A stretch of 64,000 bases of DNA, from the NCBI RefSeq assembly GCF_036898095.1, contig NC_090744.1, forward strand, positions 99,524,240 to 99,588,239, read 5' to 3'. A program made the translations under genes and the position numbers. Origin of the DNA: Palaemon carinicauda (Eukaryota; Arthropoda; Malacostraca; Decapoda; Palaemonidae). Under the pieces are notes generated by a model. That model was not told the DNA's origin, ran no database searches, and saw only the letters and a program-made list of their open reading frames with translations. Positions 1 through 10,952 of the stretch are shown one piece after another (positions within the stretch are counted from its first letter, which is position 1; each line of letters starts with the position of its first letter).

Positions 1-570
1 ACTTACAGTATATATTATGTAATGGGGCCATATACAAAAAGATTGAGGTCATTTAAATATTGTACAGTATAGGCAAAAGCGTAACTGCAATTCATTCCTT
101 AAAAAAGTGACAAAACAGATTTTTATTTCATTACCAAACTGTCTTAAAATTTGTTACTTCAAGTCTATTTTGGTTCCTAAGATTCAACCATATATTTTTA
201 CATTGTAAATGAAATCTTGTTTAAAACTTTTGAACCATAAAACTAAGAGTTATGTACAGTATTTACTTTTGTTTCAAATTGAACTCAGACTTGATTCTTG
301 AAGCTTTTGTGCCAGTATGTATGTTGTTCATTTGACCAATTATTAATTTCTTCACTGTGTATATATTCATATTCTTTAGTCATTATTGCAAAAATATTGG
401 TCATTTAAATGTTATGGATATAGTATCAATTTAGATCTTGTTTATAACAATATATTTGGTATTTATTGTAGACTCAAATAATGAAAGGGAATTTAGTGCA
501 GTAACAAGTTAATTTTACCTATGTTAAGTCTAATGCATTTAGATTTATGTGAGAAAAATTATGATTTCAG
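1..570 (+). other. Intron upstream of the left-edge terminal exon
   Basis: AT-rich DNA with no convincing coding frame. It ends in a splice acceptor (tatgatttcag, AG at 569-570) directly before the open exon that begins at 571, so it is read as the last intron of the gene whose final exon follows. Intron length cannot be judged because the window starts inside it. I see no repeat or RNA gene here. Confidence 0.55.
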
Positions 571-1119
571 TCAGCGGGAGTGTTACGAGAACGCACCTTC
601 AATAATTGTAGTAATTCAAGTCCTCCATCAAGCACTCAGTCTACCCCTACGAAGAGGAAATCCTACAGCCCTACCCACTCTGTTTACAACTACAAGAATC
701 AGAACTTGTCCGTAAGAGGTGGCGCAGGCTCGCCTGGTAGAGGGAATGGAGGCCATAGGGAAAAAAGACAATTTGATAACAATTTCCATTTCAATGCTAA
801 CCACCACCTTCAGCAACAACCTCATCATCACAGTCCTCATGCCAATGGGTCTTACTCTCCTCCTTTCTACAAAACTCAGTCTTGGCTCAACTTGAGTCAA
901 ACACCTCCACCACCTCCACCTGCGCATCTTCCTATGTTTAGTTCTGCTGGATTCATTTACCCGCCAACACCTGCCACCCATTATACTCACAGTCCCTCTC
1001 ACTACAACCGTTCTCCTCCTCATATGGGGTCTTCCCAGAAATTTAAATGGAACAGCGGTGGTTATCTGCGTAATGATCGTCACCAATGGTATGGGCAGAG
1101 AGTGTTGGCTAGGGTTTAA
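571..1119 (+). CDS. Last coding exon of an unidentified Pro/His/Asn/Ser-rich protein
   Basis: The frame is open from the acceptor at 569-570 to a TAA at 1117-1119, about 182 codons, starting SAGVLRERTF and ending HQWYGQRVLARV. It is low complexity: a Ser/Pro/Thr stretch, an SVRGGAGSPGRGNGG-like Gly/Arg patch, a His/Gln/Asn-rich block (HHLQQQPHHH), a poly-Pro run (TPPPPPP) and Tyr-Pro-His repeats. No folded domain, membrane segment or signal peptide is visible. Codon composition is much richer in GC than the flanks, and the reading frame is far longer than chance in this AT-rich DNA. Such tails are common in RNA-binding, decay or polyadenylation proteins, but I do not recognise the family and assign no function. 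The upstream exons are outside the window. The minus-strand frame over the same span is a shadow. Confidence 0.75.
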   Translation, partial: SAGVLRERTFNNCSNSSPPSSTQSTPTKRKSYSPTHSVYNYKNQNLSVRGGAGSPGRGNGGHREKRQFDNNFHFNANHHLQQQPHHHSPHANGSYSPPFYKTQSWLNLSQTPPPPPPAHLPMFSSAGFIYPPTPATHYTHSPSHYNRSPPHMGSSQKFKWNSGGYLRNDRHQWYGQRVLARV

Positions 1120-4100
1120 AGTAAAAATCTATTGGGGCACTTTGTCAGATGCATAACCTCTTAAATATTAGCATAGCGAAGGAAATGGTTCTGTATTCCT
1201 CCTGGTTTTGTATCTTACATATTGTGATAATTGTAGCATAACGTGACTTGGTAGCTGCCACACTTGTTGATTCTAATGTACAGTAGTTGATCTCACTAGT
1301 CTTAAATAACGATAATGAACCTTGACACTACAGTATCTTACTATGAAAGCAGACGGTGATAACATATCACTCAGACGTTTTTCCTTCCTTTCAAAGTGCC
1401 CCTTTTTTTTCTCTCATCACCCAGCTAATGCAGAAGAGTGATGGCTCTCTTTTTATGATGATTCATCACACTTTTGTGTCAGTTAGGGGTTTACAGCCAC
1501 CAACGCGTGTTTCTGGTGTAATTTTCTTTTTAGAAAGATTTCCCCCCAAAATAATACTTTTGTTTTGATGCAAACATCATTGACTGAAAGTTTTAAGTTA
1601 AAAGAAAATGCAGGTTTACGGGGTGGTATGCAGTTTTGTAATCCTGATCCCATCTACAGGTGCCCCTTGTATTTTTGTTAGTTTGTTGTTGTTTATATGG
1701 GATAACTAGTATTGTTGAGGCTAAAGTTCATTTAGCAAATTGATGCTTCTTCATGGTCAGTTACTAATGCTTTATTTTCAGTTTTCCTTATCTTTTATTA
1801 CAGTTCTGTGGAAATTTTACATAAAGGAATTTATTTAAATATATTAAATATTACTGGTAAGAAACTGTAGGAGAATCAAAATATAGAGCATGTGAATAAA
1901 GATAAATGATTTTATGTGAGTAGATTATTAGGTTAATTGTGCTATTTTGAAACACACGCACACACACATATGCATATACAAATAAATATCATGGCTGCAA
2001 ATCCTCCTCCTGTGTACAGCATAGTAGCATTCATTTTTTATTCTGCTTCGGGTGGCATTTTAAACTCATGATCTTTGGTCTTTTGAGGTATATATTTACG
2101 TTTTCAAATACTGTACTGTACAGTACTTCCGTGCGAATGGTCTTGATCTTCAACATCACTGCTAAGGCATATTCTATACAATGCAGCATACCATATAAGT
2201 ATACAGTAGTACAATGCAGCATACCATGTAAGTACAGTATAGTGATGGAATATAGCAGGGAAATTGATAGATATACTCGTTTTAGTTGAATATTCTTTTT
2301 AAATGCAGCATGTTCCTCAGGCAAGCACAATATATGTTTACGATATTAAAGTACTTTGGCTGCGCTGTGTATTCACTAAACACGACATCCCATTATCAAA
2401 TGTTACTAAATACTGTGTCTTTGGTGTGGTGTGGAGTTCAAGAAAACTGATCATTAGCAGCAAATCCATTATGCTGCTGTATTCCAGTATTAAAGAATAA
2501 TGAATCCCTTCAGTATCATTGAAATTCATTGTTACTCTGCTCCTTTAAAACCTTACAATGCAGTTTTGAAAGCAGTAGCTATCCCCCTGTAGGCTTTGGT
2601 TTTAAATGCATCCTGGAGCAGTTTACAATTTATTTTGCTATCTGTGCTCTGAAAAGGGGTTTGTTGCACTGGTATAGTTGAATGAATTATACTATAAATC
2701 TACCATTATTTCAATGTAAGGCCATCAAATGTGCAATTACACTGACTTGTGGTTTTGATTACATAAATGAATATGTATTTATTTTAATATGGGGAAGGGA
2801 CGTGTGATTGTGTCGTGTACATTCATGCTTGTATAGATTTGTGGTAGTCCTTTCTCCCTTCCAAATTTCTGAGTGTGGCTGCTTATCTGTGATTGTATTT
2901 TTGACAGAAATTGATCGCGTTGAATAGTTCAGAGTTTTAAGAGAAGATGAAATGGAGATTGCTACTAGTGCGATACATTACAGTAGTTTTCTCGAGTGTT
3001 ACTCATAAAAAATCCCAAATATCAATATTAGCATAAAAATATAATTTCTTCTGTACTACTCTTCCCATCTTTGTTGAGAATGGACTATATATTCTTGGGT
3101 CTTATTGCTTATCACCTCTAAATTATATATTTATATATTTAGTTTTTTTTAGTAAAGAGAATATTTTTCCCTGACACGTTCTCAGGAGCATGTGCACAAA
3201 ACTGTAGTCTTAGGAAATTTGGACCTCGTCGAGTCTTTCAGATTGTGATTATTGTGGAGGATTTCCAACGGGGTAATGCTGTTTTTAGACCACAGAACCT
3301 TAGCTGTTAGATCAGAAACTTTAATTTTTCTATTAACAGATTAGTATAGTAAGGTATAAAGATTGATTTTTAGGTGGACATCAGTTCTCTTGTAGTCATT
3401 ATCTCTGACTTTTAGGATCAAGTTTTTTTTCCTGCCGGAAGTAAAAATGATAAGGACCCATGAAAAAGTGGAGAGTTCTGGGTTTTTGTTGAGTTGAAAG
3501 TGATTTTGGTTTGGACATAAGTACAATTTTCCTCGTTTTTAGACCTATTTCACAAAATCATTAAGTCAGTCCTTTGGCATTTCTAGGAAAATGGAATAAA
3601 AGTGATACTGTATGGTACTAGAATGCTGATGATTTAGGATTTTATATATAACTCTTATTGTTAACATTGTGATTACAGTAAATGAGTTGCATTGAAAATA
3701 TGCTGTATCTAGTTTTAGAATTGAAACATATCTTTGATTAGAAAATTTATATGCATGTACTGTACTTGTATATAAATGCACAATATCCCCATTCGCTAAT
3801 TGCATATGCTAAAGTATATCGACATATACAGTGTGTATTGGACTACAACCATATGCATTGTTCACTATTACAGTGCTGTGCATATATAGCCCCATACTTT
3901 TACACACACATAGAACGCATTACACATAACAAAGCAGTCTTCTTCATCCCCAATGCATGTAAGCCAGATAGCTTATACTGTATGGGATCTAAAACAATTG
4001 TACATGAACATTCCCTCATTTCCTTCTAGGTTCAAGAAATCTATTTTAAGTCAACTTTCAGAGAATGATGTGGTTGCTCTACAAGTCTTAATAGTATTTA

Positions 4101-6068
4101 ATTCTTTTCATATCTTTTCTGGTTGGTTATATTTTAGTTTTCTTTTTTATATTCTACTTGGTATTTTCATTTTTTCATATTCTTCAATGCAGTTTTTTTT
4201 TTTTTTTCTGTCTAGGCCATTTCTTTGTTGTACAGTTTATAACTAACATTAATGTTGAGGTTAATTTTCCTCACCTTGTGGTGTGTCATTCTTCAAAACT
4301 AATTTTCTTTTTCATGTATGTAGTATTTTCTACTGCTTTTGGCATTTTTCAATCTACTTTAAAACACCTAATATAAAATAAGTTTAACTCAGTGGGGCTA
4401 AGAGCGTTACATTAAGTTTTTAGTCAAATGCATTGTATATCATTCTTTAGACACGTGATATATAAACAGGATTCAGTTTTGCATTGACTTACACAGTGAA
4501 GCATATACACATATTGTACAGTACAATACTTGCTGTCATTTTAGTTTGTTATAGCTTTATGCTTTGTACTATAGTTTGCTGCCATTTACAGTGTATAGAC
4601 AGGTTGTATATTTATATATAAATCATGTGCATTTATATACCAGTACATGTTCCGTTATTGATGTGTAATTTCTTGAAGTTTTCTTCTTTTTTTTCATTAG
4701 TGTAAAAATGTAGATATGTAATTATGTTTCATCTGTTTAATTTTTTGTTCCATACAGGTCTTAGATGTTTGAGACTTTATTATTTATATGTTCTTTTTCA
4801 AACTTATATCTCCACATGTGTTGAAATTTTATGGAACCTACACTGCCTCTTCAGTTAGCCTAGTAGTTTGATTTTATGTTTTTAATGAACAAATTCAAAT
4901 TGCTACAGTAAATATTTTCTATAGTTGGAAAAGGCTTCACAAAAATAGATATTTCAGTTGCTGATAAGTGTTTGAAAAGTAATAGTATTTATTTTTTCGT
5001 TTACTGAAATTTGTGTTTAGGTATCTTGGACAATTGACAGGTTTTACTTCATATTTTTCGTGTGACATTCTTCAGCAATGAAATTGGTATTTTTGCAGTA
5101 TGATAGTATTAATTTCATACAATTATTTGAAAAGGATTCCCTTGTGTCCTTTCCCTAGAACATATACTTCATACTGGTTACATTTGTTGTTTTTACCTCC
5201 TTTTTCAATCCTTCCCCCCCTCCCATACAATTCAATATTTGTTTTCATAAAGAACATAGCAAGTTGTGTTCAAATTATAATTTTGTTAATGGAAACATAA
5301 TGAATTTTTGAAGTATTTAGACCATTTGACTAGGTTGACTGATGGCCCAAATGTTTGATGATGTTTAATACTTTTAGATGTCACTTATGGAAATCCTTGA
5401 GGAGACTGCATGAAATGTCGGATCTTTGATACAGCAAGGTTCATTTCCAAAGGATTTTATGCTCTTGTCATGCAAAATGAGGTATATCTTGGTTTTTTGT
5501 TCTGTGTATAGATGAACCTGGTGCTAAAAGTCACAGATTTTCACTATATTTCTACTGTAGATAACCCGTTGTGTAATGTGAAAACTCTCGAGTCTAATTA
5601 GAAATACTATTAATTATTATAAGAGAATGCATGCTATATTTTACTTTAGTTTGGTCTAGTTAGTCAGAAACATTTTGTGGTAATAAAACAAAGAATTGTA
5701 AGTTTTTACAGTATATCAGCCACTGATTGCTATCTGAATGTGATATTTTAAAATTTCCTGTTACTGTACTTTTGTATTTACATTATACATAATGGGGCAT
5801 GGTAAATGTTTTGAAATAGTTTCAGAAGATTCGTAGTATTTGAGTAGAGGCCCTGCACTGGGTCCAGTAAAGCCATTCATTTTAATAAATTCTTATTGGC
5901 AATACTTATAAAGTTAAAATTCAGTTGGTAAATAAACATTACCATGGAAATGTTTTAAAGCAATTACCCATGTATAGTTAGTTTAGTTATAATCCTTTGC
6001 ATTTGGTAAAAAAAACATAGACATTGTTTACCTACATCAGGTGCACTCATGTTTGCTGTTTCAATAAA
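1120..6068 (+). other. Probable long 3' UTR and downstream AT-rich DNA
   Basis: No coding signal is seen after the stop at 1119. AATAAA hexamers on the plus strand at 1895-1900, 5884-5889, 5931-5936 and 6063-6068 are candidate polyadenylation signals; which one is used cannot be told from sequence. The region is AT-rich with many short TACAGTA-type motifs. A short imperfect tandem repeat (unit resembling ACAATGCAGCATACCAT plus TAAGTACAGTA) lies at about 2179-2240. Nothing else is recognised. Confidence 0.4.
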
Positions 6069-9000
6069 CATTTTGTATGATAGCCCTAATTGTTATCAGG
6101 TTAATCATTGGGGTTTTGGCTTTAATGTTGTGCATGAAAAGTCTTTAAAGAGGTCAATATTGGCTGGTGTAACTTTGCTCAGCATAATGTAGTTGTATAT
6201 TTAGAAGTTTATATATACAGTATATACATATATATTTTTGAGCTCAACGTAGTGTGAGCAAATGCTGTGATAATTTGACTTGGCCTTGCATACAGTATAG
6301 CCTATCATATGGATGTTTTATTTATATTTGTTCATTTTATCACATCTTCCCGGAGCCAATCTGTCGGTGCTTGGATAATGCCTACACACATTAATGCAGA
6401 GACTGGTTATTTATGGCAATTTTTATTTTTTGGTTTGATGTCTTTTAGGATGTAGTTTTACACTTAAGGTTGTGTTGACAGTTTGGAAATCAGGGTAAAG
6501 TTCCGTTAAAGATACAAAATGACTTTAATAAGTGTTAGTCCTTTATACTTGAATGTTAGTTATATATATTTATAGGTCTAGTATGTGCAAAAGTGTATGT
6601 GTGTGTGCGTGTGTGTGTGTGTTAATAATTTTTCCTTAAATGAAATTGAAAACTACAGTAAAAGCAGAACCTGCATCTCAAATTTTTCTTGTTCTTAGGG
6701 TAAAAGCCTTTATAATAGAACTTTGTTTAGGATATACAGGTATTCGTTTCATGCTCTAAAGAGAACCTTAGATAGTGTGATAATTACAAAATCAGGAATT
6801 TTTATACTTCTGGCTGTCGTTCATAGAAGGTTTAGTGTAACTTTTCGGGTTATTTTTGTGTCAAAAATGAATTCAGAATGATGGTGATACATATTTGCCT
6901 ACATTTTGGACACATTAACTTTTGTTGTTTATTAGGCTGGAGGTTTACTTTTTCTTTCTGCAGAAGTAGTAGTCCTTTTTTGGTGGTTACCATGAATCAA
7001 AAATGGTAATACTGTATGGAGTTCGTTGCTATTACATTACTGGTTATAGAACTTTTTTTTTTTTTTAGTATTTTTGCTGAAAACTATATTAACATCACCC
7101 ATTTTTTTTTATTAGGTAATCAATGTATTTCATTCACAAATCGCATTCCAAACTTGTTTTGGTTACTAACATACTTGGATGTTTATTAGGAGAGGTGCAC
7201 ATCTTAAATGCCTAAGAATTGCTAAGTAGCACAGTAATTTGTTGTGTACAAGTTTTTAAAATTCTGTATGATTTTATTTCTTTACCAAGAGCAAGACAAA
7301 CAGAAGCGTAGGAATGTAAACTCCTGGGGGTCGCCTTGACTGCGATCACCATCAGTGCAGTTTACTAATGTACTAATAGACTAGTGAATGGTTATAGCTT
7401 GTTTTTACTAATTTGTACTAACAATTATTTATTCTGTTTGCTTTTTAACTGATGGTAGGTGAAAGGAGTTTCATTTGGGAAGACATAAGTGTTGGGAGAA
7501 GTTGGCTTTTTTAAATTCTTCTTGTTTGTGTTTGGTCAATGTGCATGTTTTTTTTTTTTTTTTTTTGGTTGAAAAATAAATTTTCTTTTTGTGTCATTTT
7601 AAAGTTTTCAACTTATCTGTTGACTTTGGACATTTAGTCTAGTCTTACAGTATTTGTAGAAGGCAGGTGTGAAGAATAGATCTCATTAAGTTTTGGGTTT
7701 AAAGGAAGAAAATAGGGAATAAGTGAAGACTTAAGCCGAGATGTATTGATTTTTATCCATAATTTTATGCAAGTTTTACGTTGAGGGAGTGGTTGCTTTG
7801 TATTGCTCTTGGAATTATTGTGACTTTCAATGTAGATAGTGATTGCTGTTTTTTTCCCAAAATTTTTCAATGTACCCTTTGTTTTGAAGTATGTGCTTAC
7901 CAATCCTAGTCAAGATCCAGATAAAGTACTGTAATTTTGTTATTACAATGTGGTAATAATTTGAGGCTTAGAAATATATCTCAGTAAGTAGTTGATTATA
8001 TATGTAATGTCCACACCATTACTCTACTATTAAATAAGTGTGGAAATGTACCTGCAGAACACTTCGTGCTTTACATTAGCATTCTATATACTGTACTATA
8101 ATTTATTATGAGGATTTCTGTAATAGGCCATCTACCAAAATCTACAGCATTACTGAGCAGTATTGTGTGAGGTCTTGCTTGCTTTTCTTTATTGCCAAAT
8201 TTTTCGTTTAGCCAAAAGTCATCAAGAATGAGAAACTGAAAAGTAAATATTTTAACAATCCATTTACAATCCACTGTTGAGGATGTCTATAGAAAGGCCA
8301 AGCAGGGTAGTTAGCAAATGCTGTGTGTTGGTTAATAATAAAGTGAATTTGCTTCAAACCCTTTGTTGCTTTGTCTTACGTGAAATAATAGTAAATTTCG
8401 TGTAAACTCAAGACTTCAAAAATGTTAGTCATGTTTATCATTTGGTATTACTTCTCTTTCCTTTCCTTTGATCTTTTTTGACTTGTTTTGCTCAAAGATT
8501 TTCCTCTACTCTCAATAAAGAAATCTGGACAGAAGTTTTGTGGTGTCATGAAATGACAGCATTGTTTTGGGAATGGTTTGAGCTAATTTGAGCTCTGGTG
8601 TAACGAGTAAGAATTCTCATTTTGTGGAACCAACATCTGATTGATATACCATGTTTTGGTATAAATTTCAGTATGTACAGTAAATTAATATATAGTTGTT
8701 TGTATTTGAATGTTAAATATAATAGACAAGCTTGATTTTGATTAGGGAGTACAGTATATATATTTATATATGTTTGTGTCTAGTCTTAATTTGTTTCATT
8801 TTTTTTTATTAGTGCTAAAAAAATTATTTGGCTGTTCTGCTTCAAGATATAATGCTGTAGGTTTGGCCTGGTTCTTCATATCATAATGGTAGTGATTATT
8901 ATAAATAGTCATGTAATAAAGGACATGTATTTTAGGTAAATAGCAACGTTTATATTTCTCAAAAAATTTATCTGTACAGTTTTTATTGCATTGCATATCG

Positions 9001-10271
9001 TGTTTTATTTCATTCCAGAAGGTAGAAAAACTTATTTACAAAAACAAAGCCAAAGTGCCATCTGTATGAAAATTTGATATTACTGTGGTTAGTCTAACCT
9101 GCTTTTTTTCAAACTTTTTCAAGTGGGAGCACAGTAATGTTAAGAAACAAGTACAAGGTTTCAGAGAATTTTGTGTTGAAACTGGGAATAACTCTGTAAC
9201 TAAACAGCCTAGTAAAAATATTAAGGCTCGTTATAGTTGTCATTATTGTGCAGTAAATTTACTTTCAAGAGAAACGTATCCAAGTATGTCTTCTCAGTTA
9301 CACAAAGATAATCTCTTGAGACTTTTGGGGATCTTTCTCTTGAGGAATGTTTCAGTTTTTTATGCCATATATTGAATCTTGTATTTCCTAGTCTTGACAG
9401 CCGACTCATCTTTAATTATTTTTACAAAGAATTAAGATTGTATCAAATTATTAATTATTAATCTCTGGCACCATTGATCAATTAGACAGTTGTAAATGCT
9501 GTCTAATATTTTCATAATACTGTCCCTCCTTTGCATTTAAACTTCTTAGACTGCACCATCTCCCCCACCCCCCATGTAATACTATGTAAAGTATGTTGAA
9601 CCTTCTAAATCTTGACTTTTTAATAATGACCTACACTAAAACATTTCTTAAAGTTTAGTTCTGGGTCCTGACCAAATTGCTGAATAAGCTCCCTAATCAA
9701 ATAATTGAATCTGTAATACAGATTGACATAGTTTTGTTACATTGTATATCTGCTACCAGTTTATTAAATTATCCTAATTTTTAAATTTATTTTTATTCGT
9801 ATTATTTGTTCAGTTTTTATTCTGCATTGGACTCCTTTCTCTATCGGACCTTCTAGGCCTTTGTTGCAGGCTAACTTATAATTATGAGGTAATGAATGAA
9901 AGAAAACCTGGTCTCGTGAAAATTGATGTAAGTGTCGATCATCTGTTGAACAGCATCCAGTGTTCACTTTGGATAGGTTTTGTATAACAAACTAAAGTCC
10001 ATAAGTTAAAAATTAACTTCTCTTAACTAAAAGTCCAAGGCCACATCATGCTAATAACTCGACTTATTTTCAAGAGAGTTTTAGCTCAATGCAATAAGTT
10101 CCTCCATCTGGTTAAAGCTGTCAATGATATCATGACTAACAATAACCATTTTTTTTTTTTTTTTTACATCCATCCTCTATTCCTTTCTTGATGTCTTCCT
10201 GTTCAACGTCGTTTAGCTTTTACTAAGCAATTTAATGACTTTAGTCTCCACCCAGTTGCAACAAGAACCTG
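6069..10271. other. AT-rich intergenic DNA, nothing recognised
   Basis: No gene, RNA gene or mobile element was recognised. It contains a GT-rich microsatellite at about 6597-6622, several poly(T) runs (for example 7549-7566) and scattered AATAAA hexamers. The longest open frame (9085-9375) shows no conserved pattern and is treated as chance. Confidence 0.4.
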
Positions 10272-10487
10272 AGGGAATAGGACCCCATAGTCCTCAAGCT
10301 TCTTTAGGTCCCTCGACATCCTCAATGACTAACCCCCACCCTGTGAAATTCATGCTTTTATTTGGTACAATTTATTGCAATATTACAAATGAAATAATTA
10401 ATCCATAGTTTTAACATTTAACACTAAAGAAAAAAGTTGCATAGACCCTTTGGCTTCAGCCTAAGGAATAATACTGCACTGCTGAGG
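10272..10487. repeat. Dispersed repeat, copy 1 (second copy at 48450-48690)
   Basis: Shares long stretches with 48450-48690 in the same orientation: AGCTTCTTTAGGTC, CTCGACATCC, ACAATTTATTGCAAT, ATTACAAATGAA, AATCCATAGTT, AACATTTAACA and GGCTTCAGCCTAA occur in the same order. No coding capacity, terminal inverted repeat or target duplication was found. The class is unknown; it could be a non-autonomous element or the UTR of a larger one. Confidence 0.6.
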
Positions 10488-10573
10488 GGCCTCACTGATG
10501 CCAGTACCTGACCATATGGCCCAAAAAACTGGCCTCACTGATGCCAATACCTGACCATATGGCCCAAAAAACT
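10488..10573. repeat. Tandem duplication of a 43-bp unit
   Basis: Two adjacent copies (10488-10530 and 10531-10573) of a unit starting GGCCTCACTGATGCC and ending GGCCCAAAAAACT. They differ at about one base (CCAGTACC versus CCAATACC), so the duplication looks recent. Confidence 0.85.
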
Positions 10574-10589
10574 AAGTTTGTAAAAAAAG

Positions 10590-10715
10590 TCGCATTCCAT
10601 TTTATTTTTAATCAAATAGTTGTTGATGGGCACCATAGTGAGTGTAGGAATGTGATATCTGGTGTTCCACAGGGTAGTGTTCTTGGCCCATTACTTTTCA
10701 TACTACAGTACTGTA
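10590..10715 (+). pseudogene. LINE reverse transcriptase fragment
   Basis: The plus strand encodes a short stretch ending ISGVPQGSVLGPLLFI, the conserved block of non-LTR reverse transcriptases that lies between the first catalytic Asp motif and the xADD box. The rest of the element is missing and the frame closes soon after. It is a decayed fragment with no function expected. The (TA)n tract follows at once. Confidence 0.7.
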
Positions 10716-10762
10716 TATACACACCGTGGTTTGGCCTAAAAAAACGAGCTTGTTGCCCATGC

Positions 10763-10770
10763 ATATATAT

Positions 10771-10803
<33 letters not shown>

Positions 10804-10806
10804 GTA
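10763..10806. repeat. (TA)n/(CA)n microsatellite
   Basis: A run of TA dinucleotides passes into CA dinucleotides and ends in ACGTACGTGACGTGACGTG. It separates two unrelated LINE fragments. Confidence 0.9.
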
Positions 10807-10854
10807 CGTGACGTGACGTGTGGTACAGCAATTTGTAGAATATATAAATATACT

Positions 10855-10952
10855 TTATGGCATTTGTGGACCAGGAAAAAGCCTTTGATAGTGTGCACCA
10901 ACCAATTTTGTGGAAAATCTTGCATTATGGAGTTCCTCCTAAATATGTCAAA
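10855..10952 (+). pseudogene. LINE reverse transcriptase fragment with first catalytic Asp motif
   Basis: The plus strand reads AFVDQEKAFDSVHQPILWKIL followed by YGVPPKYVK, the FxDxxKAFDSV block of RTE/R4-like non-LTR reverse transcriptases. In an intact enzyme this block comes before GVPQGSVLGPLLF, but here it lies after that block (10590-10715), so these are two separate insertions and not one broken gene. It ends where DIRS element E begins (10953), so E seems to have inserted into this LINE. The family resembles the fragment at 59883-61094. Confidence 0.7.

Noticed and set aside
628..1086. 152-codon minus-strand frame opposite the left-edge exon
   Set aside because: Shadow of the plus-strand exon, which has the splice acceptor and coding-like composition; the minus reading is Arg/Val-rich without pattern.
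9085..9375. 96-codon plus-strand frame with a CHYC-like pair
   Set aside because: No conserved spacing for a zinc finger, no splice context, AT-rich composition like the neighbours; likely chance.
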